Positions 1-11,484 of a stretch of 64,000 nucleotides of DNA are shown in pieces (position 1 is the first letter of the stretch; every line of letters begins with the position of its first letter). The notes below the pieces were generated by a model, which saw nothing but the letters and a program-made list of their open reading frames with translations, was not told the origin of the DNA and ran no database searches. Position numbers and translations under genes: made by a program. Source of the stretch: Eustoma russellianum (taxonomy: Eukaryota; Streptophyta; Magnoliopsida; Gentianales; Gentianaceae); assembly GCA_036186865.1 (NCBI GenBank), contig AP025055.1, positions 5,072,981 to 5,136,980 on the forward strand, given 5' to 3'.

Positions 1-2
1 CA

Positions 3-530
3 TGGACTTCAATCAAAGCTCAGGCCTTAGTAGATTTTTTAGCTGAAGGAATATCCGTAGAGGAGGAGGTTCCTCCCTTGAATGATTGGACTCTGTATGT
101 TGATGGATCCTCTTCCAAAGAAGGGCTCCTGATAATTAACCCCAACAAAGAAGAATTCGAATATGCCTTGCGCTTTGATTTTGAGTCAACCAACAATGAG
201 ACTGAGTATGAAGCCTTAATAGCGGGGCTGGGCCTCGCCCGAAAGTTGGGGGCACCGCGAATCATTTCCCAAAGCGGCCCGCAGTTGATTGTTTCCCAAA
301 TCAATGGAGATTATGAGGCCAAAGAAGAGAACATGAAACGATATCTTGGCAAAGTCCAGCAGCTCGACAAGATGTTTGAGCACTTCGGCATAGAGCATAT
401 CCCCAGATCGGCTAATAAGCGGGCTGATGCTCTCTCTCGGCTAGCCTCTTCCACCTCAGCTACCTTAGGGAAAAAGATAGTCGTGGAGCTAGTGAAGCAT
501 CGTGCGTTTGATGCTAACGAAGTTCTGTAG
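3..530 (+). pseudogene. Ty3/gypsy (Tat) pol: RNase H domain, 5'-truncated by the window
   Basis: The open frame continues upstream of the window edge, so the methionine at 78 is internal. RNase H removes the RNA strand of the RNA-DNA hybrid during reverse transcription. The first catalytic Asp lies in YVDGSS, the Glu in NNETEYEAL and the last Asp in NKRADALSRL. The block that normally reads SDSQLVV reads SGPQLIV here, so the third catalytic Asp is lost, which suggests an inactive enzyme. The frame ends at a TAG just before the integrase region, where a functional Tat polyprotein would read on. Assignment to the Tat type rests on the NNE-EYEALIAGL and GDYEAKEENMKRYL motifs. Confidence 0.85.
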
Positions 531-1768
531 GTTAATTATCGTAATACTTGGATGGATGAAATAGTCGACTTCTTGCAACATGGAACTCAGCCCGAGGACA
601 AACGAGCAGCTCGGCGTCTCACGCAAGATATGCTCTCTTTAACGATCATTTATATAAATTTTTTGTTCATAGCCATGGTTACGATGTGTAACCGAAGAGG
701 ACGGAGATACATTCTCTGTGAGCTGCACCTGGGAATCTGTGGAAACCATTCAGGCGCTTGATCTTTGGCTCGTAAATGCTACCTAGCCGTCTACTATTGG
801 CCCACTCTGCACCACGACGCAGAAGAATTGGTCAGAAAGTGTCACTCCTTCCAAGTGCATGTCCATATCTCCCACTTGCCAAGTCAAGAGTTCACTGCTA
901 TTGCAAGTCCCTGGCCTTTTGTGCAATGGGGGATTGATCTTGTGGGACCCTTACCCCGAGCTCCAAGGTCAGTCAGGTTCTTGGTTGTGGCTATTGATTA
1001 TTTCACCAAATGAGTAGAAGCAGAGCCCTTAGCCACTATAACAGGGAGTCATATAAATAAGTTCTTGTGGAAGAATATCATCTGTCGCTTCGGCCTACCG
1101 CAAGTTCTTATTTCAGATAATGGAAAGCAATTTGCTGAAGACCCCGTTAAAAGTTGGTGTGCTGAACTCCGCATTGAACAACGCTTCACCTCAGTAGCAC
1201 ACCCACAAGCTATGGGCAGGTTGAATTGACAAATAGAATAATCAAGGTTGGCTTGAAAAAACGTTTACACAAAACTGGAGCAAGCTGGGTGGATGAACTT
1301 CCCAGTGTTTTATCGGCATATTGCACTAACCCTTCCAACTCAACTAAGGAAACACCTTTTTCTTTAGTTTATGGCACGAAAGCCGTTATTCCATCCAAAA
1401 TTAGGTCCACCTCTGCTTGGGTAAACCACTACTCTACTCGGACTAATGATCAAGAACTACGTTTGAATCTGGACGAGTTAGAAGAAAAAAGGGAACAAGC
1501 CCATATTCGCATGGCTCAATACAAAAACTTAATCGCTCATTACTACAACTCTCGAGTGCGGCCAAGGTATTCTCAAGTGGGAGATCTGGTACTACGCAAC
1601 AATGAGGCAAGTCATGTAGCGTTAGTAGAGACTTTTAACCCCAAGTGGGAAGGCCCTTATCGCATAGTCGAGGTGCGATCCGCAGGAGCTTACAAGTTTC
1701 AAACCTTAGAAGGCAAGACCTTGACACGAACTTGGCATTCGGCACACTTGAGACTTCTACATCAGTGA
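531..1768 (+). pseudogene. Ty3/gypsy (Tat) integrase, broken
   Basis: Integrase inserts the cDNA copy into the chromosome. Pieces occur in order: a degenerate zinc-binding region (about 720-890), the catalytic core with WGIDLVGPLP (first Asp, near 940) and ISDNGKQF (second Asp, near 1115), and a C-terminal domain with GDLVLR and WEGPYRI ending at 1768. Stops at 762-764, 1011-1013 and 1226-1228 break the frame. The last lies where the catalytic Glu of the usual VEVTNR block should be, so the third acidic residue is also gone. The longest intact stretch is the C-terminal 180 codons (1226-1768). The protein cannot be made from this copy. Confidence 0.85.
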
Positions 1769-2514
1769 TGTATATGTGTGCATACATGAGTTGTATATTG
1801 AATAATCTTTTTTTGCACCACCTTAGCAGGACTGAACAAACCGAACAGGACTCGATAATTACTTGGGACAGGTATCCCTATAAGACCTCAGCAGGTCCGA
1901 GGCACATGCCCGTTGAGGGTCAAAAATTTTGTGAACAGGTTTCACAATCACCCCGATGAAGGGGTACCGAGGTGAGTCATGACAATGTACATGAGCCTCA
2001 TCAACACCTAGCAGGACTAGGAAAAATTACACTTCATTGTGTAAAGCAGTTGCATAACCATCAGCAACGCTGAGGTTTGAATAAAAACAGTGTTTAATGG
2101 CAGTGCCAGTATTGAGACTTCGTGAAATTTAAACTTTTATTTCGCTTAAAAACTAGCGGGGTCAAACAAAGTAACATGCTTACTTTAGTTCAAACATGTG
2201 GACTTATTCCTTATTCAAGTTCCAACTTTAAACTTTTATCTCAGCTTCAGCAAAGCCAAGGCTGAGCACTAACGATTAAAGAACCTTAACAGAGCTGAGG
2301 CCAAGTGTATGCGGTTTAAAATCCTTGGCAAAGCCGAGGTATAGTACTTATTTAACACTTGCACCATGAAGAAATACATGCAAAAATTCTGAGAACAGTC
2401 TGAGGAGCACGCGTTGAAAGAAGTAAAACTTTCATTAGAGGCAATTCAAGTTAGTACAAAAGGCTTCCTAGCCTATTTATAAATTCCTAAGATCGGCCCC
2501 ACTCTTAAACAATT
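1769..2514. other. Non-coding spacer between Tat pol and the antisense ORF
   Basis: No domain is recognisable in either direction. The stretch holds short imperfect repeats built on variants of CAGCAGGACT and GCAAAGCCGAGG (for example near 1825, 1888, 2008, 2250 and 2328). Pol and the antisense ORF point at each other here, so it would contain the 3' ends of the two convergent transcripts. Confidence 0.6.
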
Positions 2515-3700
2515 CTAGCTGAGTATCAAACATTTGTTCAACTTCAGGGTTGTAGAGATCGACGATCTGAGGATGCTCTTTGTCCAAGGCTGGGCAGACT
2601 CGGAGCAGGTGTCAATGGCATAAGTCTGGCTGACCACCATCACTGAGCTCTGCAATTTTAGAAGATTATCAGCGAAATATTCAGACTGTCTGAACTCACC
2701 AACTGCCTTTGATTTAATATCTTCAACTTGAATTTCAAATTGCTGAGCCAGTTCAGCCTTGCTTTTTTGCTCATCTTCCAGTTGCTTCTTACAAGTGCTC
2801 AGTTCTTGCTCACAAGTGTTGAGCTCCTTCTGAAAGAATTCCAGCTCTGCTTGAGTTTTGGTGGACACCAGCTCAATGTTAGCCACCACTTCCTGCATCT
2901 CATCCACCTTTGAGTTTGCGGTGGCCACATGGGTATCAGACTCTTCCTTTCCTCTTCGAAGGTCGGAATTTTCAGCAGACAAGGTTGACACCTCGGACTT
3001 CAGACTAGCAACCTCTGCTTCGAGTTCCTCCATCCTTGTCTTCGTCGGCGTACCTCATCTACCAAGTTCTCGTTGGCCTTCTGAAGAGTGGTATTCCTTT
3101 CACACATATTGAAAACAATTTTCCGCATCTTTTTAGTTCGCCTAAAAATGTTGTACTTTTGAGCTCGGAACTACAGCACTTAAACCACTTAGCCAAAGAC
3201 AAGGAAGGTAATTAACTTGAAAAAGAAAGAATGCTTCAGAAACCCTAAGAAGCTTACCAGAGACATATTGCTCAGGAATGTGTTAAGTGCTCTTTTCCAC
3301 TCCATACGGTCAAAAAAATCCCAATCTCGGGGCAACAAAGACATTTAAGTTAGCTTCCTTGCCATCCTTGGGTTAGTGGCTGAATCATCAGTCCAGTAGG
3401 ACAAGATCCTCTCGCCACGAAGACGCTTGTGGGAAGACTCCCTTTGGTTTTGTTGAGTTTGAGGGGCCTTGCCCTTATCTCCTCGTTGGGCAGACTCCAC
3501 AACATTCCATGCTTCTGAACCAGCTGTTCCAACTTCAGTGGCAGAGGGGGCTTCAGCCGGAATGGGACCAGGCTCTGACTGAGGCAGTGGCACCTCAGCC
3601 TCCGCAGCAGGAGGAGGAAGAGCCAGGCTAGGGGCATTAGGTTCCCCCTCTAAACTCATAGGCTGAGGCCCAGCATGAACAGAACCAGTTAAAGTTTCAG

Positions 3701-3765
3701 CTACAGCAAAGACAGAAGTTGGTGAGTAAAAAAACAAACTCCCAACCTCAAAAATGAAATAATAC
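3701..3765 (-). other. Probable 65-bp intron in the Tat antisense ORF
   Basis: On the minus strand it starts GTATTA after CCAG and ends TTTGCTGTAG, preceded by a T-rich tract. Splicing joins the exon ending IEID in frame with the exon starting AETLTG. It is short for a plant intron but within the known range. Confidence 0.55.
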
Positions 3766-3957
3766 CTGGATCAATTTCTATAGGCCGATCAGGGAGGCCA
3801 ACCTCTGCAAGAGTAGCCTCAGTAGGAGGAACCCACGCACCAGAGGAAGGGGCTCTGGCCGAAGCCTGTTCAGTGGAAGCTTGACTCTCCTCCGTTCTAG
3901 GCATCTTCATAAGAGCCTTGCTCCTCATCCTTGCTACAGTCTCAGAAACCATTGCTC

Positions 3958-4037
3958 CTACAAATTCATTAATGAGATACTCAAACCACATGAAAAGTAT
4001 CAAGAGGTAAAAGGTGCCCAAAAACCCCATTGCATAC
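3958..4037 (-). other. Probable 80-bp intron in the Tat antisense ORF
   Basis: On the minus strand the segment starts GTATGC and ends TTTGTAG. Joining its flanks keeps the frame (EVIQ-GAMVSE), while reading through it meets a stop. Length, ends and frame restoration fit a small plant intron. RNA evidence is not available here. Confidence 0.6.
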
Positions 4038-4529
4038 CCTGAATAACCTCTACGTTTTCCCGACTAAGAGTTTGAAAGTGAGGGCCGGAGCACAGATGGT
4101 CCAGGTCGGCAACTTCTAAAACCGACCTATCCACTTTTTTCCAGTCAACAACCATTGGCAGATGTAAAAGTCTAGAGTCTTCATCGCATAACTTGTCGCT
4201 TGGCCTCGAGTTGTCTGCTCTGCCAGCCTTCCAACGCTCGGTCTCGGGTAATCTTATCTTCTTAATAAAGAAGAAACGGCCTTTCCAGTTTTTAGTGAAG
4301 GAGGGGATGTTTACAGCATGGTTAATTTCTCTGTTAGGAAATCTTCTACTGAAGTAAAACCAGCCATCTATAGACTTACAAATAAACATCCTCCTAAAAA
4401 CTTTGAGGTCAAACTCCTCCCTAAAAGCTCTCAGGTAGAGCAAGAAATAAAGAACCACTTTCAAACCATTAGGCATGAGGTGGGGCAACCTAAGGTGGAA
4501 GAAGTCAAGAATTCGATACAAGGGTTCTG

Positions 4530-7270
4530 TGTTGAGAAATATGTTTGAATAATTTTCAAAGTCATGATTTTAAGTGGTGAATACTTAAAAATGTCACACA
4601 TGGTGTTATATGTGATTAAAAGTTGAAAAAGTTGAAAAAGTTGACATCGATCTCTCAGGTTGTTGTACATCGATCGATCTATGTAAGGCAGAAAAGTTTA
4701 ACCCCTTTCAGTGAGACATCGATCTCTAAACCTGAGACACATCGATCGACCGATGTACATCGAACTCTCACTTTGATCGATCGATGTAGGTCAGAGACAA
4801 AACCTGAACCTTTCTGTGAGACATCGATCTCTGAAGCTGAGGCATTTCGATCGATCGATGTCTAAGATTTTTAGAAATAATTTTCTAAAATATGTTAAAA
4901 TTGTTGTTTCAATTTGTACATGATTCATATATGTTCATTATGTGATTATTATGTGTTTTTGATGATTATAAATGCATTGTGACTAATGTGCCTTGGAAGT
5001 TTCTACAACTTACCAAAAAGGGCAAAATTAGAATTTTGAGTTTTGTAGGAACATGATATGGTGGAAATATTTCAAGAGCATATTCTTATACTATTTATGA
5101 TGAAAAAGTTGTTATCATGGTTATTTCTGACCATCGGGGTCATTTCTGAAGTTTTCTCACACCAGGGGTATTTTGGTCATTTCACCCCCGAGGGTATCTT
5201 TGGTATTTTCACTCAAGGAATCTTTTGAGCATATTATTATCTTCATTCTGGAGCTATGTTATTATTATTTTGAAGATTATTTGGTGATTTCTTATCTTAT
5301 TCTCTCAACCGATGATATTATTGACTATAGCTGGATATGTGACGATTTGAGATGTCACATTCTATTTTTTCTTGAAGACCCTCTTATATATGTTATAAGA
5401 TCATATTATTTATCATTATTCAAAGTTGTTCAAGGTGTCAAAGGTGTGGAAATATTCATGACAAATAAGCAGAAATATCGGGGATTTCGGTGTTACACGT
5501 TGACATAATCTTGTCAACTATTATCTATTGATTTCTTCTTCAAAGATCTGAGTTGCTACACATATACATATGTTGAAAAACGTGTATATTCAGATGTATA
5601 TGATGGTGTATTCATTTTGTGAATTGGAGACAAGTGGACAAACCAAAAAGGAGCTAGTTGGCAAAATTGCCAACTTGGAATTTTTCTAAATATAGCCAAC
5701 GGCTATATGGGTATTCAAGGTGTTTTTCAGCAGATTTTTGAAGTCAAAGGAAGACTTCACATGTCCTATTATTGTGCTTGAAGTTGGGGATAATTTGGTG
5801 GTATTATCCTTTCTTATTTTATTAAGAAAAATCAAAACTATTTTTGTTGGAAAAAATGGAGTAGCCAACGGCTACTTCTCCTTCTTGGAGCTGAATTTTT
5901 GACTTTGAATTCTTTAAATCACACATGCCTATTTTCAAGACTAGAAGTTGAGGTATTCTTGTGGCATTATCCCTCTTATTATCTTCATTTTGCAAAGGAT
6001 AGTTATGACTTGCCAAGGTGTAAAAAAATTGGCCAGCATTATGACTCCAAGGTGGACCAATCATTTTGTTTTATGTTGCCAAACGGACATAGCCAACCAA
6101 TGATGTGAAGACACTTGGATTTGATGATGAAGATGATGACACATATGCAATCTTATCTCCAAGGCTCAAATCACACTACAAATAGAGGCAATGGTGAAGA
6201 AGATGAAACACACTTGAAGCTTACAAGCATTTGTTGAATTGTCTAGCTTTCATCTTCATCTTCTTATTGTTGTTGTTTTATTCATTGTAGCAAAGGTGTT
6301 CTTGTTGTATTGTGGTGAGCTACAAGCCTCTTGAGCTTCATTTGTAAGATTGATTAGCCATCTTTATAAGGCTACACCAATAGGTGTTAGAGGAGTTGCA
6401 ACTAAGTGTTGCTTAGAAGGTGATTATCCAAGTCTTGAGTAGGGTTGGTGTATAACCCAAGGATCAAGCTTGGCTCTTGTTGTAAGGTGTTCATCTCATA
6501 GTAAAATCCAAGGAAACATGTTCCTTGGGACTGGAGTAGGTCACATTTACTGAACCAGGATAAATCCTTGGTGTTCTTCTCTTGTTTCTTTATTTCTGTT
6601 ATCTGCCTGTTTTTACTGCAGATTTCACACAACTTCTCGCAATTTGAAAAAATAGCTAAACATTTTCAAAATTCGTAATTTTTGGTGGAGTTATGCTTCA
6701 GACTGTTATCTTTCATTTACAATAAGAATCACTTGATTTGAGCAAATGAAAGTTAGTCTTTCGGTCTATGCAAGATAACTGCTCGAATCTGGCTGCAATC
6801 TGACCAATTTTGCAAAAACTTAAATTCTGTATTTTTAAAGAATTTTTTAAGGTCAGGGACTTTTGGAAACTTCATCTATACATTCTAAGGAGTGTTTTGA
6901 TATAAAGATCAACCTTTTTGGTTGAATATTCAAAGAGAAACACTATTTGCAAAATCAGCAACATTCTGTCCAATTCTGTCCAGATTGACCATCTGAATCT
7001 TTTTATTTGTTTGAAGGGCCAAACGATCTTATTTTTGTCTGAGTTTTGGACAGAGTCTTTTAGCTCATTGAAGTTCAATTCTGGAAAGTTTCATAATTTT
7101 TGGAGTTGTGTACAATTATTGATAAATTTTTCAAAAATGTGTTCTGAATCTGAGGTGGTCTCAGATTCTGTTTTCAAAGGGGTTTTTAACAAAGGGTTGT
7201 AGTGTAATTTCTGCTAACCACTATTCACCCTCCCCTCTAGTGGTGTTTATTGCAGGTGCACGGTCTAACA
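4530..7270 (+). repeat. 5' LTR of Copia A (2741 bp)
   Basis: It matches the 3' LTR at 14945-18093 along its whole length, apart from the TRIM insert in the latter. It starts TGTTGAG and ends CTAACA just before the primer-binding site. The TATA-like box found in the other LTRs of the family is degenerate here (TACAAATA at 6177-6184). Short ORFs within it are not conserved as proteins. Confidence 0.93.
4645..4863 (+). repeat. ATCGAT palindrome array in the Copia A 5' LTR
   Basis: The segment repeats a unit of about 110 bp in which GACATCGATCTCT is followed by a palindromic GATCGATCGATGT-type block. Comparable arrays sit at the same place in the other three LTRs of the family (15051-15300, 48160-48410, 56611-56844). 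It lies in U3, about 1.5 kb upstream of the TATA position. Its function is unknown. Confidence 0.85.
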
Positions 7271-7272
7271 TT

Positions 7273-7284
7273 TGGTACAGAGCC
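7273..7284 (+). other. Degenerate primer-binding site of Copia A
   Basis: The site directly after the 5' LTR reads TGGTACAGAGCC. The intact site in sister Copia B reads TGGTATCAGAGC, complementary to the 3' end of initiator Met-tRNA. The missing T would weaken priming of reverse transcription. Confidence 0.75.
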
Positions 7285-7392
7285 AGACCAACACCACTCA
7301 AAAGAAGCAAGATTCAACACCATACGAACAATACAAGGCCAAGAAACAACAATTCATTATATATTGCTTGTCTCAAATCCAAGGTATATACA

Positions 7393-8166
7393 ATGGCTAT
7401 TGTTTCTCACAAAGGTGAGTTGTAAGGTATGTCTACACAACGCCTTCCTCTTTTTGATGGCAATAATTTTGTTTATTGGAAATTAAGAATGAGGCTATTC
7501 TTAATGGCTATAGACATCGATTTATGGTCTGTAGTTGAAGATGTGCTGTACATTCCAATGAAAGTTGTACAAGCTAGTGGAGTCACTCAAGAGGTTGAAA
7601 AATATAAAAGTGAATGGTCATCGGATGGTAAAAAGAAAATGTCCATGAATGCTAAAGCTATGCAATTACTTTTGAATGGACTTACAACTTCTGAAGCAGG
7701 ATATGTTTCAAATTGCACAAGTGCACACGACATGTGGAAATCACTTGTATTAAAGCATGAAGGTACTAGTGGTATTAAGGAGTAAAAAATTAACATGCTT
7801 ATGACTGAATTAGAGACTTTCAAAATGTTGCCGAACGAATCCATAACATCTATGGATTTGAGGATTACTAATATTTTCAATGCCCTTGAAGCTTTAGGGA
7901 AGTCATTTTCTAACAGTGAAAAGGTTCAAAAGGTGCTACGAAGCCTTCCTGCTGAATGGGATCCAAAGGTGACTGCAATCGAGGAAACAAAGTCAATCAC
8001 TAAAATGGATGAATTGATCGGGTCTCTTAAAGTTTACGAGGTTAAATTAAACCAACGAAAGTCTGAATCGTCTAAGTCATCCGGTAAGTCAATAGCTTTC
8101 AAAAATAACCAAAACACATGCTAGTAACGATGATAGTAATAGTGATACTGAATTAGATGATGACTT
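7393..8166 (+). pseudogene. Copia A gag, 5' part
   Basis: Gag forms the virus-like particle. The frame starts at the ATG at 7393 (MAIVSHKGEL) and closely matches Copia B gag from 50743. It contains the WKLRMRLFLMAIDIDLW block and the region of the UBN2-type gag domain. An in-frame TAA at 7423-7425 replaces a Glu codon found in Copia B, and a second TAA at 7783-7785 replaces a Ser codon. The reading continues to the solo LTR inserted at 8167 and resumes at 11113. Confidence 0.85.
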
Positions 8167-11112
8167 TGTAGGATCTGCAAGGCACCACTAGAAGGGGGGG
8201 GAGGTTGAATAGTGGGTGCGGAAAATGTGGTTTTTAAAATAGTTTTGACTCAAGAACCTCTGAAAACAGTTTCTGTTTTCAGGAGCAGTTTTAAAACATT
8301 TTTAAAACTAGGTTGCAGGTCTTCAAAAATTCTGACATTTTGAGAGAACTTAGCCTCAGATGTTATGAGTGTCTCCTAAAAATTTCAGATTTAAATTCAA
8401 ACTCTAACCCCTTCAAAATTCGTTGGTGGTCAGATTGTGCAAATCTGCTAGAAACGGTAGACTGATTTCAAAAATTAATTCCTATTTGTACGTAACTCCA
8501 AATGCTCTGAAATTTTAACCACTAACCCCTTATAAGTTTTATTTAAATGGGTTTAAACAGTTTTGAAAAATTCTTTTGGGAAGTTAGTCAAATACGATCA
8601 AAGTCTCAACCTTTGCAAGCCTGAAAATCGGACTGCACTAGTCTCAGAACTTTGGACGTTTGGGTGACTTATACTTGTCTAAAAGGGTTGAAACTTATGC
8701 CAAAAGAACCTTAAAACATGTGGCTATGTTTTTGGAAAGTTTCGTAATTTTTGAAAGTAAATGACACCAAGAATTTTATACTGGTTCGGTTATAAACAAC
8801 CTACTCCAGTCTTCAAGGACACCTTCTTCGGTTCACACTAATCACACAACACAAACATACCTTACCACAGGGTTGATGGAATTACACACCAACTCCAACC
8901 CTTTACAAACCTTGTATGATGAATACAATACACACGAACACCACCACCTTGCAAGATTGAAGATTGATCACACCTTGATCAATCTTTTACAAAGATAAAG
9001 AATATGTGGTGGTCTAAGAGACGCCTATTCACGTATATGAATGTAAGTACAATAGGATTTTAGGAAGAAGAAAGAAAGAGAGTGTAGAAAAGAAGAGTGC
9101 TAGGCCTTTTTTTCACTTTGAATTTGCAAGACTTGTTCTTGTCTTGTTTTGTTCTTCTTCCTTTCCTTTTAACATGTATTGGCCGCCCCCCTTTAGTCCT
9201 TCTCCTCTTGAAAATTATCTTCTAAGTCCTTGGGAGAATATGTGGCATCATTGTGACATGTTCTTGCTTAGTTGGCACCTCCTTATTGGATGATCATTTA
9301 ACTCTTGCTTTCTTCACACTCATTGATTGGTTGAATGTTGTCATCACTTGATGACTACGAAAATCTGAGAATTCCACTAAAAGCATGTGCCAAAATCACC
9401 ATAGAATAATTACCATAACTTCCAATATCATCACATAAATTAAGCAAGATAATTTTCTCACAAAAAAGTTAAGAAAATCGGCCATGAAGTGGACTTTACA
9501 TGCTGAAATTTCAGCATGTGATACATGGGTGTTCTTTTCAAATTGTTACCAAGTTTTCTTTGATTTATTTCTTGAAAATAAACCACCATTTAGTACAAGA
9601 CATCTTTATCAATTTTGGAATAAAATTATACATCATAGAGGCCAATATTTCGGCCATATTCATTACTACACATGCTGAAATTTTCAGCATGTGTGATATT
9701 CAAATATATCACAATTTTAATTTCATAACTTATTCAAATAACTTCCAAATTGTCTTCCAATTAATCCACCTAAATCAAGACACAAAATATGAGTCATAAT
9801 AATGTAAAATTCGGCCAGCACTTTAGTGCAATTGTGACAAAATTTGAAACATTACCTTTTGTAGCTTCTTTCTTTAAGTCACCAACTTTGTATGCTTCAT
9901 TCTTGACCAATCAATATGCCAACAAGGCTCCACATATGCTCCATCTCAGCTGATATAGGCGTGTATAATGTGTTTGACATGTGCTGAATTTTATTTTTGC
10001 AAACTTTGTAAAATAGTGCACATTTAATAATACATACATGGTATATTCCAATCAGCCCTTAATTTAATTTTTTAGAACACTTTGAGATGTATACTATATG
10101 TAAAAAGTGTCTAGATACATGTTGTATGATGTGCCAAAAATGTTCCATGTGTCATGTACGTAGAAAACCGAATTTTTGATGTTTATCGATTACCCGATTT
10201 TCCTCTAAATAAATTCCAAATTTTTGCACATGTTATATATATTATGTTACACATAATATACATAATATAAACTTTAATATTCAGCTCATAAGGCTGATTA
10301 AAGTGGCGCCTAGACATGTGACAAAATTGAAATTGGAATCTCCATAATTTGGCCTTAATGTGGGGTGATTTGTGTGTACCAACATGGAATGATTTTATGG
10401 CTGAATATAACATGTAGGCCATGAAAACTATTGATATTTTTGAGGTGTAGGGGCTGGCCATCTATTTATGGCAAGTACGTGACACGTTGACGAAGTTTCG
10501 GTATTCGCCCGATACGACAATTTTTGGTTTAGAACCTTTTAACGTGTCGTATTTAATTTGTCATCACCATGACATATATCATATGATATAAGACCTGAAT
10601 ATACTCATAAATATGAGTTAAGTATGGTGGTATGACGTTAACGTACGTACGTAAAATATATAACGTGTCGGTAGTACGTTGGAATAAATGTGTATGTGCC
10701 TTTTTCAAAAAATTTGAATATATATATATACATATATACATAATGGCGTGTATATGTGGAGTGTGGAGAGGGAATGTAGAACTTTCCTTTCTTCACCTTG
10801 TTGCCTTTGTGTCTTGTCCAAATATTGCCTCCTTTAATGAACTACTTAGTTTAATTAACTAAGTACTTCACTTAATGAACTAGTTTAGTTCATTAATGGT
10901 GGCACCTGAAATAGTTCAAACAAAACAAATGCTTGCCATTTGATGTAAGCTTTAAAGCTTCATGGTTCGTTAGTACGGCAACATTATATATGAACTATAT
11001 AAGGCAAGTTATATGCAACAACGTGTCATATCATAAAATATGTCATGCATTTCTTTGTAACACGTTATTTAAATCATGCATTTTGAAATCACTCAAACCC
11101 TTTTTCTCAATA
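8167..11112 (-). mobile_element. Antisense solo LTR (2946 bp) of a related SIRE/Maximus-like family
   Basis: A perfect target duplication GACTT flanks the segment (8162-8166, 11113-11117). Read on the minus strand it begins TATTGAGAAA, close to the TGTTGAGAAATATG start of the Copia A/B LTRs. It ends with the same layout as those LTRs: CCACTATTCAACC, a C-rich tract, then a terminal ...CCTACA. The segment near 8770-8830 corresponds to the conserved stretch before the end of the Copia A/B LTRs. No internal domain is present, so this is a solo LTR left by LTR-LTR recombination. Its length and ends show a different but related family. No gene is visible inside it. Confidence 0.85.
9498..9694. repeat. 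Paired palindromes with core TGCTGAAATTTCAGCA
   Basis: A perfect 22-bp palindrome spans 9498-9519. A second inverted repeat with 13-bp arms around one base spans 9668-9694 and shares the arm CATGCTGAAA. The stretch between them is AT-rich. Both lie in the solo LTR and could form cruciforms or hairpins in RNA. Confidence 0.8.
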
Positions 11113-11481
11113 GACTTGATATTGATAGCTAGAAAACTTAGAAAGTTTTTCAAACGTCCAAATAGGAATAGACAACGTAATTCTTCTTCTTCTTCTTCTT
11201 CTCAACCTAGGAAGAATAACACAAACAAATGGTATAATAAAGAATTAAAGTGTTATGAATGCGGTCAAACAGGACATATTTCATACGATTGTCCCACGAA
11301 GAAAAATAATAATAACAACAACAATAATAAACAAGCCAAGGACAAGGAGGCACACATGACAAAGCCAAAGGAGTCTAAGGCAAGGAAAGGGAAACGAGCA
11401 ATGAAGGTGAGCACATGGAGCGACTCATCCGACTGAGAATCCGAAACTGAAGAAGCTCAAGTCTGCTTCGTATCCAATGAG
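11113..11481 (+). pseudogene. Copia A gag, 3' part with CCHC zinc knuckle
   Basis: This continues gag after the solo LTR (ARKLRKFFKRPNRNRQ). It holds a Ser tract, a CCHC nucleocapsid knuckle CYECGQTGHISYDC (11251-11292), an Asn/Lys-rich stretch, and KVSTWSDSSD followed by an in-frame TGA (11434-11436). The exon-like part ends at EEAQVCFVSNE (11481). In Copia B the equivalent point is followed by GTAAGT and 1.04 kb of further sequence that is absent here. Confidence 0.85.
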
Positions 11482-11484
11482 GAT
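11479..11484 (+). other. Splice-scar-like junction in Copia A
   Basis: Here GAG (11479-11481) is followed directly by GATAAACGCAAGG. In Copia B the same left flank GAG is followed by a 1039-bp segment (51874-52912) that starts GTAAGT and ends TTCATTGTAG, then GAGAAACGCAAGG. Copia A looks exactly like the product of removing that GT-AG segment. The result fuses the gag zinc-knuckle region in frame to the protease region. Confidence 0.75.

Larger units (their letters stand above)
2515..4529 (-). pseudogene. Tat antisense ORF, 3' part (gag-like N domain to coiled coil)
   Basis: This is the downstream part of the ORF that Tat elements carry antisense to pol. Its product has no settled function. 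Reading on the minus strand, it continues in frame from the piece at 18094-18510 across the Copia A target site. First comes a conserved domain with FFHLRLPHLMPNG and a FYFSRRFP block (4521-4040). Then follow a Pro/Ala/Glu-rich linker (3700-3360) and a strongly predicted coiled coil of Glu/Lys/Leu heptads (3033-2600). Two short segments (3958-4037, 3701-3765) have GT and AG ends, and removing them restores the frame, so they look like introns. A third probable intron lies at about 3142-3257. Stops and a frameshift near 3350 and 3030 make this copy a pseudogene. Confidence 0.75.

Noticed and set aside
2515..3033. A host coiled-coil protein gene
   Set aside because: It is in frame order with the Tat antisense ORF and lies inside the element between pol and the 3' LTR.
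4645..4863. A CRISPR-like array
   Set aside because: The units are irregular, the spacers are not unique, the array recurs in every LTR of the family, and the genome is a plant's.
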